The notes below the pieces were generated by a model. That model worked only from the letters and a program-made list of their open reading frames with translations, made no database searches and had not been told where the DNA came from. Below are positions 15,646 through 24,296 of a stretch of DNA of 64,000 nt, piece by piece; positions within the stretch are counted from its first letter, which is position 1, and each line of letters begins with the position of its first letter. Source of the stretch: Candidatus Aalborgicola bjergmarkensis (GTDB taxonomy: Bacteria > Pseudomonadota > Gammaproteobacteria > Burkholderiales > Burkholderiaceae_C); NCBI GenBank assembly GCA_016708725.1, contig JADJFE010000001.1, positions 558,001-622,000 of the forward strand, in the 5' to 3' direction. A program made the translations under genes and the position numbers.

Positions 15646-16704
15646 TCATCCAATAGCGCTGGTGCAATGCAATCCGATGTCCTTCAGGTGTTTGCATCCG
15701 GTCAGCGCCATGGTCATCTCCAACTCATCGCGCAGCAGGCGGATCACGTGGGCAACGCCCATGGCGCCGTTGGCAGCCAACCCCCACACATAAGGGCGGC
15801 CCAGCAATACCGCCGATGCGCCATGGGCAAGTGCTACGAATACATCGCGCCCGGTACGCACACCGCTATCCAGCAAAACGGGAATGCGACCGCCCACACG
15901 TTTGGCAATCGCTTGCAGGGCATGCAGGCTGGGGGGCGTGCCCTGGAGAACACGGCCACCGTGGTTGGAGACAACGATAGCGTCGCACCCCGCAGCGATG
16001 GCCGAATCGGCATCATCCGGATGTAGCAGGCCTTTGAGCAGCAAGGGCAAAGGGGTTTGCTGGCGCAGCCAGGCAAGGTCATCCCAGGTTGGTGCCTGCG
16101 CCATCCATCCATTGAATACCGTGCCTGCGCCAGCCGGGCGCGCGTCTTTCTCGTCCTGTCCTTCCACATTTTCCAGGTTGACCGCAAAAACCTCTTTGGG
16201 TAACTGGAAACGGGCGATTTTGACCGGCGCGTCCACAGTGAACACCACTGCCGAGCAGCCTGATCGCATGGCGCGCTTCAATAGACGCAAGGTACGCTGG
16301 CGCTCACCCTGCCAGTACAACTGGAACCATGCCCCCTGGGCACCCTCTGAATTGGCCGCTCCGGCGATGGCTTCCAGTGGCTGACTGGCCAGACTGCTGA
16401 TGAGAAATGGCGCACCCTGCGCACTGGCGGCCAGTGCACTGGCGATTTCGCCGTCGGGATGGAAAAGGCGCTGGTAGGCTATCGGGGCCAGCAAAACCGG
16501 ATGGGCAAGTGTTTGCCTGAATAGCGTGAGTCGGGTATTGCCACCCCGCATATCCCTCAGCGGCCGTGGCACCAGGCGGCATGCGCGCAGGGCGCTCACA
16601 TTGTCCTCGTTGTCACCATCCGCCAGGTATTCCCAGACGGCTGGCTCAAGGCTTGAACGTGCCAGCGCCGCGTAGTCCTGTACAGCGTGCACATGCACAG
16701 TCAT
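15646..16704 (-). CDS. FMN-dependent alpha-hydroxy acid oxidase/dehydrogenase
   Basis: A 352-aa TIM-barrel flavoprotein of the glycolate/lactate oxidase family, which oxidises an alpha-hydroxy acid to the keto acid. Visible signatures are PVLLAPIAYQRLFHPDGE, WFQLYWQGERQRTLRLL, LLLKGLLHPDDA (FMN-binding Lys), and the active-site block IVVSNHGGRVL with the catalytic His and Arg-like positions, followed by PVLLDSGVRTGRDVFVALAHGASAVLLGRP. Start ATG 16704 (MTVHVHAVQDY). It begins one base after the piuC stop codon, so it is co-transcribed with the iron-receptor genes. The substrate is not determined. Confidence 0.88.
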   Translation of the reverse strand: MTVHVHAVQDYAALARSSLEPAVWEYLADGDNEDNVSALRACRLVPRPLRDMRGGNTRLTLFRQTLAHPVLLAPIAYQRLFHPDGEIASALAASAQGAPFLISSLASQPLEAIAGAANSEGAQGAWFQLYWQGERQRTLRLLKRAMRSGCSAVVFTVDAPVKIARFQLPKEVFAVNLENVEGQDEKDARPAGAGTVFNGWMAQAPTWDDLAWLRQQTPLPLLLKGLLHPDDADSAIAAGCDAIVVSNHGGRVLQGTPPSLHALQAIAKRVGGRIPVLLDSGVRTGRDVFVALAHGASAVLLGRPYVWGLAANGAMGVAHVIRLLRDELEMTMALTGCKHLKDIGLHCTSAIG

Positions 16705-16705
16705 A

Positions 16706-17392
16706 CTAACTTTCGGCCCAACGCCGCAGGAGGTTGTGGTACGTGCCGGTGAGTTGCACCACGGGCGGTGTTTCACCCAGCTCGCCGCGCAACTTCAGCA
16801 GCGCCATGTCCATGTCGTACAGCAAGCGGCGTTGCCCCGGATCACGCACCATGCTTTGCAGGAACAGGAAACAAGCAATCCGCTCCCCGCGTGTGACTGG
16901 CGTGACGGCATGAATGGAGGAAGACGGATACACCACCAGACTGCCCGCCTGGAGCTTGACGCCGTGCGTGCCGAAGGTGTCCTCAATCGTCAGAACACCG
17001 CCGTCATAGTCCTGCGGCTTTGAAAGAAACAGCGTGGCGGAAACATCGGATCGCACATAGGTGCCCGGCTGCTGCGGCACCAGCCGCATCGCGTTGTCCG
17101 TGTGAAATCCGTAAGTATTGCTTGCGCCGCTGTAACGGTTAAAAAAAGGCGGCAGGATTTTCAATGGTAACGCCGCTGTAAAAAACAAAGGCGAGCGCTG
17201 CAGTGCATTCAGCACCAGATGGCGCAGTGCGGGAAGGTGCGGCGCATCTTCGGGCAGCTGCTGGTTATTTTTAACCTGTGCCGCCTGGATACCCGCCGTC
17301 AACTGCCCGCTGGCCCACTGCGATTGCTGTATCAGGCTGTGGACTGTGCCTAATTCATCGTCAGAAAGTACATTGTCAATCGTGATGAGCAT
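16706..17392 (-). CDS. piuC: Fe(II)/2-oxoglutarate PKHD-type hydroxylase (PiuC/YbiX)
   Basis: A 228-aa non-haem iron dioxygenase of the PiuC/YbiX family, regularly found beside catecholate siderophore receptors. The metal triad is visible: H and D in YGFHTDNAMRLV, and the distal His in YPSSSIHAVTPVTRGERIA, whose Arg would hold 2-oxoglutarate. The C-terminal helix DPGQRRLLYDMDMALLKLR is typical. It lies 21 bp downstream of the receptor gene. Its substrate is not established; it is thought to act on the siderophore or receptor system. Confidence 0.93.
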   Translation of the reverse strand: MLITIDNVLSDDELGTVHSLIQQSQWASGQLTAGIQAAQVKNNQQLPEDAPHLPALRHLVLNALQRSPLFFTAALPLKILPPFFNRYSGASNTYGFHTDNAMRLVPQQPGTYVRSDVSATLFLSKPQDYDGGVLTIEDTFGTHGVKLQAGSLVVYPSSSIHAVTPVTRGERIACFLFLQSMVRDPGQRRLLYDMDMALLKLRGELGETPPVVQLTGTYHNLLRRWAES

Positions 17393-17413
17393 GGTTTGGC
17401 TTTGCTTTGCGTA

Positions 17414-19633
17414 TCAGAATTTGTATTCGGCAGTCAAAGTCGTGGTGCGCCGCGTGCCAGGCACGGTAAACCCGCCGTTGTCGTACACCGCGTCGTAGTA
17501 CAACTGGTCAAACAGGTTCTTGACGTTCATGCGCAACGTCCATTTGGCTTGCTCGTATGCCACCATCGCATCCCAGCGCGCATAGGTCGGTGCTGTATTG
17601 GGGGTATAGGTGCCATTCAGGGTGGGTACAGCGCCCGCTCCGCTTGGATTGACGGCTTGGCGCTCGCCTTTGGCCTCGACGCCGCCGCCAATCTTCCAGC
17701 GGCTGTCGAGTTGATAGGTTGTCCAGAGATTGACGGTATAGGGCGGTGTATTGCGCGCGTTCTTGCCTGCGTATTCCGGGTTGGCTAATGTGATTGCCCC
17801 TGTTGCCGCATTCACGTTTTCAGCGACTTCAAGAATTTTTGCATCCATCAGTGATAGGCCAGCAAAAACTTCCCAATGGGCATTGATGCGCCCGGCAGCT
17901 TCAAGCTCTATGCCGTTGGTACGCCGCTTTTTGGTCAGAATGGCGGCGGTGGATTCGAGATCGGCGTTGCGTTCCCAGTTCTTGGTTGCTTGGTATACCG
18001 CAGCACGCAAGGCTAGGTCACCGTCCATCAGCAGCCACTTTGCCCCAAGCTCCACCACATCGCTACGCTCCGCTGGCAATGGCGCTACGGTCAACTGATA
18101 GAGGTCTGCTGTGGGGCTGAACGAATTGCTCCACGCCACGTAATAGTGGGTTTCGTCGGAAGGATGGTAGGACAAGGCGGTCCGGTAGCTGTTTTCTCCG
18201 TATTGCAGTTTGGGTGACGTGGTGCTGCTGTACGTCGCATCCATTTGGTCCCGGCGCACGCCTACGGTCGCTTTCCACCTCGGAATGAACTCTACCGTGT
18301 CTTGCGCATAGACCGCGTAGGAATTACTGGTAAAACTGGTCGGACTGCCTGCCACTGCTTCCTGGTAAGGCTGGAAGTCGGGCGCAGCAGTGGTGCCGAA
18401 GTTTTGCAGCCCCTTGCGGTAGCTGTCTTCCTTGAGGTACTCCATACCTGCCAGGACCTCGTGCTGCATACCCATGGCCTGAAACCTCGTGTTGTAGTCG
18501 GACTGCAATGTCACGGTTTTGTAGTTGGAGGTGCGCGTCGGATTGCCGCCAACGCCCCCCAACGCATCAGGCGCAACCGTCAGACTGGGGGTTTTGGCCC
18601 AGTAGCTGCGGTCGTAGTCGGAAAAACGCAATTGCGTGCGGATCTGGCTCTGGGACGATAGGCGGAAGGCATGGACAAGCGTTGTCATCTCGGTATCACT
18701 CTTGTCAAACGTTCGCGCATTGCCCCAGTAATAACTGGCTGGAAGAATGGCACCGGGTGTTTTAGTGGATGCGTCAAACGAAATGCCATAGTCCGGGTTG
18801 TCGTTGGTTTGCAAACGGTAGTAATTGAGCCAGAACTGGTGATCGGATTGCTGATTCAAACCAAGGCTCACCGCCAGGCCCTTGCGGTGAATCTCCGGTT
18901 CCGTTCCCGTGGTCGGATTGCTACGCCAACTGCCTTCATCACGTTGCATGGCGTTGATGCGCAAAGCCGTGCCTGCATTCAAGGGCTTGTTCAGGTCAGC
19001 AGTTGCTTCGCGGTAGTCGTCAGTGCCCACGCTGCCTGTCAACTTGTACTGCTCATCAAAGCGCATGGGGGTCTTGCTGACCTGGTTGATAACGCCACCG
19101 GCCTGACCACGCCCAAACAGCATGGCACCGGCACCGCGCAGCACATCAATCTGCTCCAGGTTAAAGGTCTCGCGGTTGTACTGTGCCGTGTCCCGGATAC
19201 CGTCCAGATACATGTCCCCAAAGGTATAAAAACCGCGCAGGTTCATGTTGTCCCCGGAGCGCCCGCCTTCGGCTGCATTGAAAGACAACCCGGACACATT
19301 GCGCAATGCTTCTTTCAGTGACCCCACCTGTTGTTGCTCCATCATGGTTTTGGTGATGGTGGTCACGGCTTGCGGCACATCATGCGGATCTTGCAGCACC
19401 TTGCCAACGCGGGTGGCGGTGGCGCGCAGTCCATCGGGCTTGTCAGCGTCTGCCTGCACATGGATGGCCGGTAGTTCTTTGGCACCGTCGGCATGCACTG
19501 CCTGGGCTTGTGCAGGCTGCGATAAGGTAGAAAAACCGGCAAGCATGAAAGCTCCCAGGGGTAATAAACCCGCTCCCCCGGTATTTTGGGGAACAGTTGC
19601 GTTGCCGGACTGGATGGTATTTCGATTGGACAT
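17414..19633 (-). CDS. TonB-dependent catecholate-type siderophore receptor (Fiu-like)
   Basis: A 739-aa outer-membrane receptor. A signal peptide (LLPLGAFMLAGFSTLSQPAQAQA) is followed by the plug domain with RATATRVGKVLQDPHDVPQAVTTITKTMM and GFYTFGDMYLDGIRDTAQYNRETFNLEQIDVLRGAGAMLFGRGQAGGVINQVSK, then a 22-strand barrel ending TVPGTRRTTTLTAEYKF with the terminal aromatic needed for outer-membrane insertion. Closest in style to Fiu/CirA-type catechol receptors, in keeping with piuC next door. ATG 19633 is preferred over the in-frame TTG at 19639. It works with TonB-ExbB-ExbD encoded just upstream. Confidence 0.93.
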   Translation of the reverse strand: MSNRNTIQSGNATVPQNTGGAGLLPLGAFMLAGFSTLSQPAQAQAVHADGAKELPAIHVQADADKPDGLRATATRVGKVLQDPHDVPQAVTTITKTMMEQQQVGSLKEALRNVSGLSFNAAEGGRSGDNMNLRGFYTFGDMYLDGIRDTAQYNRETFNLEQIDVLRGAGAMLFGRGQAGGVINQVSKTPMRFDEQYKLTGSVGTDDYREATADLNKPLNAGTALRINAMQRDEGSWRSNPTTGTEPEIHRKGLAVSLGLNQQSDHQFWLNYYRLQTNDNPDYGISFDASTKTPGAILPASYYWGNARTFDKSDTEMTTLVHAFRLSSQSQIRTQLRFSDYDRSYWAKTPSLTVAPDALGGVGGNPTRTSNYKTVTLQSDYNTRFQAMGMQHEVLAGMEYLKEDSYRKGLQNFGTTAAPDFQPYQEAVAGSPTSFTSNSYAVYAQDTVEFIPRWKATVGVRRDQMDATYSSTTSPKLQYGENSYRTALSYHPSDETHYYVAWSNSFSPTADLYQLTVAPLPAERSDVVELGAKWLLMDGDLALRAAVYQATKNWERNADLESTAAILTKKRRTNGIELEAAGRINAHWEVFAGLSLMDAKILEVAENVNAATGAITLANPEYAGKNARNTPPYTVNLWTTYQLDSRWKIGGGVEAKGERQAVNPSGAGAVPTLNGTYTPNTAPTYARWDAMVAYEQAKWTLRMNVKNLFDQLYYDAVYDNGGFTVPGTRRTTTLTAEYKF

Positions 19634-19738
19634 GGTCAAGTCACTCTCTTACGTTTTGAACGTGGTTGGTGGCTGGCTGGCGTGCCCGTTTGGCAGCATC
19701 TGGCTGGCTGGATAGGAATGCGGGATGAATAAAACGGT

Positions 19739-19924
19739 TTATTTGGTCAAAATCAGTTTTTCCTGGCGCGTGATGCGCAGCCGGTACTCCTCACCGTGGT
19801 GAACGATGACCACCTCACGCTGGCCTGCGAAAAGCTCCGTGGTGTTGAGTTTTCTGGGAGCCGATGCCGGAGGCTCTGCTGGCATCGGCGATTTGCTTGG
19901 ATAAGGTGGGTAAACAGAGGTCAT
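19739..19924 (-). CDS. hemP: Hemin uptake protein HemP
   Basis: A 61-aa HemP/HmuP-type protein: a disordered Pro/Ser-rich N-terminus, then LNTTELFAGQREVVIVHHGEEYRLRITRQEKLILTK, the family block (.LF.G..E..I.H.G..Y.LR.T...KLILTK). Members act as activators needed for expression of haem and siderophore receptors in betaproteobacteria. It overlaps exbD by 4 bp and lies 105 bp upstream of the receptor gene. Confidence 0.92.
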   Translation of the reverse strand: MTSVYPPYPSKSPMPAEPPASAPRKLNTTELFAGQREVVIVHHGEEYRLRITRQEKLILTK

Positions 19925-20340
19925 GGTCTGGTGGGGTCCGTTACAAAGCCAATACGCCCCACTCCGGCACGCGAAGCATCCGACATCACCTGTGCGACCT
20001 TTTCATAAGGCGTCGTGCGTTCGGCGCGGATATGCAGCTCTGGCTGGGGCTGCAATGCGGCTGCCGCACTGAGATGTTCCTGCAAACCCGCCGCATCCAC
20101 CATCTGACCATTCCAGTACAGCAGACCCGCCGCATCAATGGAAAGCTGCACGTTTTCCGGCTTTGTCACATTGGGGGAGGACGAGGCTTTTGGCAACTCC
20201 ACTTTGACGGCGTGGGTCAGCAAAGGTGCGGTGACTAGAAAAATCACCAGCAGAACCAGCATGACATCAATCAGCGGCACCATGTTGATTTCGGCCAGCG
20301 GCGCATTGTCTTCGCTGGCATCCATGCTGCCAAAGCTCAC
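19921..20340 (-). CDS. exbD: Biopolymer transport protein ExbD
   Basis: A 139-aa energising subunit of the TonB system. It has a short cytoplasmic N-terminus, one membrane helix carrying the essential proton-conducting Asp (INMVPLIDVMLVLLVIFLVTA), then a periplasmic domain (LPKASSSPNVTKPENVQLSI, TPYEKVAQVMSDASRAGVGRIGFVTDP). It overlaps exbB upstream and hemP downstream by 4 bp each. It uses the proton gradient with ExbB to power TonB. Confidence 0.95.
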   Translation of the reverse strand: MSFGSMDASEDNAPLAEINMVPLIDVMLVLLVIFLVTAPLLTHAVKVELPKASSSPNVTKPENVQLSIDAAGLLYWNGQMVDAAGLQEHLSAAAALQPQPELHIRAERTTPYEKVAQVMSDASRAGVGRIGFVTDPTRP

Positions 20341-21113
20341 AGGTCACCGCCTTGGGCTTGCAGATGGCCCTGTGCCCGCACCAGAGTGATAACCTTGTCA
20401 CTGGTGGCGCGCGTATCATCGCGCAACGGAGAAGCCTTGATGCCTGTTGCCAGAAAGTTGTGGACGTCGTAGGCAAACGAGTTCAGCTGGGTCAGCGTAT
20501 TGCGGGTGGAGCGCGCAAAGCTGTTGTACGCAATGGCTGCAGGAATGGCAACGGCCAAGCCAATCCCGGTCATGATGAGTGCTTCGCCCACCGGGCCTGC
20601 AACCTTGTCAAGCGTGCCTTGCCCCGAAAGGCCAATGGCCATCAAGGCGTGGTAGATGCCCCATACAGTGCCCAATAATCCAACAAAGGGCGCGCTGGAA
20701 GCCACCGTGGCCAAAAAGGTCTGGCCGAACTCCAGGCGTCCTTTGTCTTCTTCAATGGCGCGGCGCAGTGCACGTGTCAACATCTCGTCCGGGGCGCCTG
20801 CATCAACGAGGCTGGGCGCCTCATTCCTGCGGCTCAAATGGTCAATAGCCGTAAAGCCGTGGTGCAGCAGGTGGGAAAAAGGCTCCGGGGTTCCCGTGCT
20901 GCGGATTTCTTTGGCCACGGCCTCCAGATTGGGTGCATCCCAGAAAACAGCGAGGAAGCGTTGGCTCTGGCGAGAGGTGCGCACGATATGAAAACCTTTG
21001 GTCACAATCAGATACCAGCTCACGACCGACCCCAAAAGAAGCAATCCCAACACCAGGCGCGCTACGCCATCGGTATGTTCCAGAAAATGGGCGAACCCAA
21101 GCGTTTCATGCAT
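20337..21113 (-). CDS. exbB: Biopolymer transport protein ExbB (MotA/TolQ family)
   Basis: A 258-aa inner-membrane protein with three helices: VLGLLLLGSVVSWYLIV, then the pair LATVASSAPFVGLLGTVWGIYHALMAIG and VGEALIMTGIGLAVAIPAAIAYNSF. The APFVGLLGTVWGI and EALI.TG.GLAVAIPA motifs are diagnostic of ExbB/TolQ. It forms the pentameric channel around ExbD. The start is 6 bp after tonB. Confidence 0.95.
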   Translation of the reverse strand: MHETLGFAHFLEHTDGVARLVLGLLLLGSVVSWYLIVTKGFHIVRTSRQSQRFLAVFWDAPNLEAVAKEIRSTGTPEPFSHLLHHGFTAIDHLSRRNEAPSLVDAGAPDEMLTRALRRAIEEDKGRLEFGQTFLATVASSAPFVGLLGTVWGIYHALMAIGLSGQGTLDKVAGPVGEALIMTGIGLAVAIPAAIAYNSFARSTRNTLTQLNSFAYDVHNFLATGIKASPLRDDTRATSDKVITLVRAQGHLQAQGGDL

Positions 21114-21119
21114 AGCACA

Positions 21120-21785
21120 TCAACCTTTCAAACTAAAAACAATTGGTACAAGCACCCAGGCGCCAACCGCAACACTGCCTTGCCTGGCCGGAACAAACTT
21201 CCAGCGACTCACAGCGGAGATGGCGGATTTATCCAGCCGCTCGAAATCCGAGCTTTTTTGTATTTCCACCTGGCTTGCCAAGCCCGAAGGCTCCACATAC
21301 ACCTTGAGGACCACCTTGCCTTCTTCGCCTGCACGTCTGGACAATGGCGGATAGGCCGGTGCCGGGTTTTGCAAGTAGTCGGCATCAAACCGGGGTAGGC
21401 TTGGCTCAATCGCTGCTGGCGCCGGTGGGGGCAGGGACGCCTGCACAGGCGCTTGAGCCTTTGGTGCCTCACTCGTAGCGCTGGCCAGGGGACTTTCAGT
21501 AGCCAAAACAGGCGTTTCAACCGGATGATGCGGCGCACGCTTGGGCGCAACTGTTTGCGGTTTGGCTGGCGTAACTGCAGGTGCAGGCTTGAGCGGCTTG
21601 ATTTGCGGACTTTTTGGTGCTTCGGCATGGGCAGGTATGACGTCCACCATCAGGACACTCGCAGGAATTTGCGGCGGAACAATGCGCAACGATGCCAATG
21701 CCGCCAGCCCACCCAGGTGCGCCAGAACCACCAGGCCAAGCGAGGCTGGAGACAGGCGCGGCCTATGCGCGTGCAGCCGCACCAT
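21120..21785 (-). CDS. tonB: Energy transducer TonB
   Basis: 221 aa. An N-terminal signal-anchor helix (LGLVVLAHLGGLAALASL) is followed by a proline/lysine-rich periplasm-spanning linker (KSPQIKPLKPAPAVTPAKPQ...) and a C-terminal TonB domain: PAYPPLSRRAGEEGKVVLKVYVEPSGLASQVEIQKSSDFERLDKSAISAVSRWKFVPAR. It couples ExbB/ExbD to outer-membrane receptors. First gene of the tonB-exbB-exbD-hemP run; Fur-box-like sequence lies about 45-75 bp upstream. Confidence 0.95.
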   Translation of the reverse strand: MVRLHAHRPRLSPASLGLVVLAHLGGLAALASLRIVPPQIPASVLMVDVIPAHAEAPKSPQIKPLKPAPAVTPAKPQTVAPKRAPHHPVETPVLATESPLASATSEAPKAQAPVQASLPPPAPAAIEPSLPRFDADYLQNPAPAYPPLSRRAGEEGKVVLKVYVEPSGLASQVEIQKSSDFERLDKSAISAVSRWKFVPARQGSVAVGAWVLVPIVFSLKG

Positions 21786-21830
21786 ACTGAGTCACCGTTT
21801 TGAGAGTTTGCATACCTTGCTTGCATCCAT

Positions 21831-21860
21831 AATGAGAACTTCTCTCATTATAGATGAGAA
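21831..21860. promoter_or_regulatory. Putative overlapping Fur boxes upstream of tonB
   Basis: AATGAGAACTTCTCTCATT (an inverted repeat AATGAGA/TCTCATT) is followed at once by ATAGATGAGAATCTATAT, a second partial palindrome. Both resemble Fur-box hexamer arrays and lie just upstream of the tonB ATG, in keeping with iron-dependent control of the whole receptor operon. Confidence 0.65.
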
Positions 21861-21968
21861 TCTATATCAACAAAATCCGGCGATCTGGCGTCTACGTTCA
21901 CCTCGTTCTGGCACATCCTCTGTGCCAGTTTCTGCACGAGTGTAAAAGCGTTTTTAGCCTGTAAGGAT

Positions 21969-21992
21969 CATGGATAGTGCGGATACAGCTAT
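21969..21992. repeat. Right-end half of the palindromic repeat, downstream of hypF
   Basis: CATGGATAGTGCGGATACAGCTAT matches the outer right arm of the 176-bp repeat. It stands alone 24 bp beyond the 3' end of hypF. The same flank is partly preserved beside the displaced hypF fragment at about 6.1 kb. Confidence 0.55.
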
Positions 21993-22016
21993 ATTTTCAT
22001 GAGTAAATCTTGGGGC

Positions 22017-24295
22017 TCAAAGCGTCAACCTCCCCACCCATGCCTGCCCCAGCGCCAGTCCGCCATCGCCCGGCGGGGCTTGGCGGGCTTCAAAAACCGT
22101 GAGCTTGGCGGAAAGCAACCCCACACGCAGCGCCTGCATCAAAATCCCGTTCATGGCGCAGCCGCCACCTATGGCGATGCTGGTCAGACCCTGCTGCTGT
22201 GCCACGCTTATCAGCCAGTGGGCCAGGCCATGCGCCACGGTGGCGTGGAACAGCGCTGCGCCATAAGCGGCATCCTCGCAGTCGCACAGGTGCAAGAGCA
22301 AGGGCAGGAAATCCGGGCCGCTTGGCTGCCAACACACGCCATGCGCCAGGGGTTCCACCGGGCCGTGCTGCGCTGCCAGGCTTTCCAGCTCCATCGCCGC
22401 CTGGCCTTCGTACTGGGCCACGGCGCGCAGGCCCAGCAAGGCGGCGGCGGCGTCGAAGATACGGCCCAGGCTGCTGGAAAACGGGGCGTTGAAGCCGCGC
22501 TCCAGCATGCCCAGCAAGGGAGTTGCCTGCCAGAGCCGGTGCCGGGATAACGCTGTGCCAGCCATTGCGCTGCACGTGCGCCCTGCCCTGCCCTGTGCAA
22601 AGCCGACACGGCCATGCGCCAGGGTTCGCGCGCGGCCCGCTCGCCGCCGGGCAGTTGCAAGGCTTGCACATGCCCCAGGCGTTCACAGTGCGCACCCTGT
22701 ACGCGCAGCAGCTCGCCGCCCCACAGCCCGCCGTCGCTGCCCAAGCCGATGCCATCCATGGCCAGGCCCAGCACCGGTTCGTTTGCGTCAAGACCATGCT
22801 CGGCGCAGATGGCGGCAATGTGCGCGTGGTGGTGGGCAACGGCAACCGCAGGAACGCCCCATTGGGCGGCAAGCTGCACGGCCAAGCGGGTCGAGGCGTA
22901 ATCGGGATGGAGATCGTGGGCGATGGCCTGTGGCCGCACGTCGAGTATGGCCAGCAGGTGCGCTACCGTTTCTTCGAGGAAACCGATGGACGCGGCGTTG
23001 TCCAGGCTGCCGACATGCTGCGACAGATACGCCTGGGAGCCGGTGGCCACGCAGACGGTGTTTTTCAGATGGGCGCCCAGCGCCAGCACCGTGGGTCCGC
23101 TGTGTGCCAGGGCAATCGGCAAGGGCGTGTAGCCACGCGCACGGCGGATAAAGGTTGCGGACCTGCGCACGGAATCGTCGCAGCGCGTGACGATGGCGCG
23201 GTCATGCAGCAAATAGGCGTCGGCAATCCCGCCCAGCCGCACAAAAGCTTCGGCGTTGTCGATCACCAGCGGCTCGCCATGCGGGTTGGCGCTGCTCATC
23301 ACCAGCAAGAGGGGATGCGATGCGTTTAGCCAATCCGTCCCGGCAGGCCGCTGCGCCGCCTCGTGCCACAGCAGGTATTGCAGCGGTGTGGAAGGAAACA
23401 TCACGCCCAGCCAGGCTAGGCCCGAGGCGATGCCGGGCAGCTCGATGCCCGTCTTGCGGCACAGCACGATGGGTGCGGCCGGGCTGCACAGGGCTTGCAG
23501 TTCCTGCGGACCGATCAGCGCATGCGCAGCCAACGAGGCGGCATTCAACGCCATGACGGCCAGGGGCTTTGCCTCGCGCTGCTTGCGCGCGCGCAGTTGC
23601 GCAACGGCAGAAGTATTGCGTGCATCGCAGGCCAGATGAAAGCCCCCCAGCGATTTGATGGCGACGATATGGCCGGTTTGCAGCAGGCGCAGGGTTGCGG
23701 TGATAGGGTCTGCGTTGACCACCGCGCCATGAGAATCAAGCAATTGCAACTGCGGGCCACAGGCTGGGCAGCAGGTGGTTTCGGCGTGAAAACGCCGGTC
23801 AGCCGGGTTGCGGTACTCGCGTTCGCACGTTGGGCATAGGGCAAAGGGCGCCAGGCTGGTCTGGGCACGGTCATAGGGGATGCTGCGGCTGACCGTAAAG
23901 CGCGGGCCGCAGTGGGTGCAGGTGGTAAACGCATAGCGCCAGCGCCGGTTGGCGGGGTCGCAGATGTCACGCAGGCAATCCGTACAGACAGCGGCGTCGG
24001 GTCCAATGGCGGTTGCCACGGTGCCTGGGACGCTCTCCAGGATGGAAAAACCAGGAAGTTCACCTATGACCGTGGCATCGTCAAGCATCTCGATGGCGTC
24101 GATACGGGCCAGGCGTGGCGCTTCCAGGGGCAAGCGGGTTAAAAAGGCATCCAGTGCAGCGCCAGAGGCGGCAATCAATACGCCCGCACCATCGTTGCGT
24201 ACCCAGCCACTGAGTCCTAGTTCCGTTGCCAGTCGCCAGACATAAGGGCGAAAACCGACTCCCTGCACCAGGCCGCGCACGCGCAGGGTGCGCAC
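22017..24295 (-). pseudogene. hypF: Hydrogenase maturation carbamoyltransferase HypF, frameshifted
   Basis: HypF makes the thiocarbamate used to build the CN ligands of NiFe-hydrogenase. The order is complete: acylphosphatase domain VRGLVQGVGFRPYVWRLA, two zinc fingers (CTDCLRDICDP...CTHCGPRF and CPTCEREYRNP...CCPACGP), a YrdC-like domain (IVAIKSLGGFHLACDA), and a Kae1-like C-terminal domain (VAVAHHHAHIAAICAEHG). The last ~170 residues are in another frame; the break is near 22525-22540, where ...AQRYPGTGS must join WQATPLLGMLERGFNAP. The start is GTG 24295, one base after the upstream stop. A single indel breaks an otherwise full-length protein, so sequencing error is possible. Confidence 0.9.
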
Positions 24296-24296
24296 G

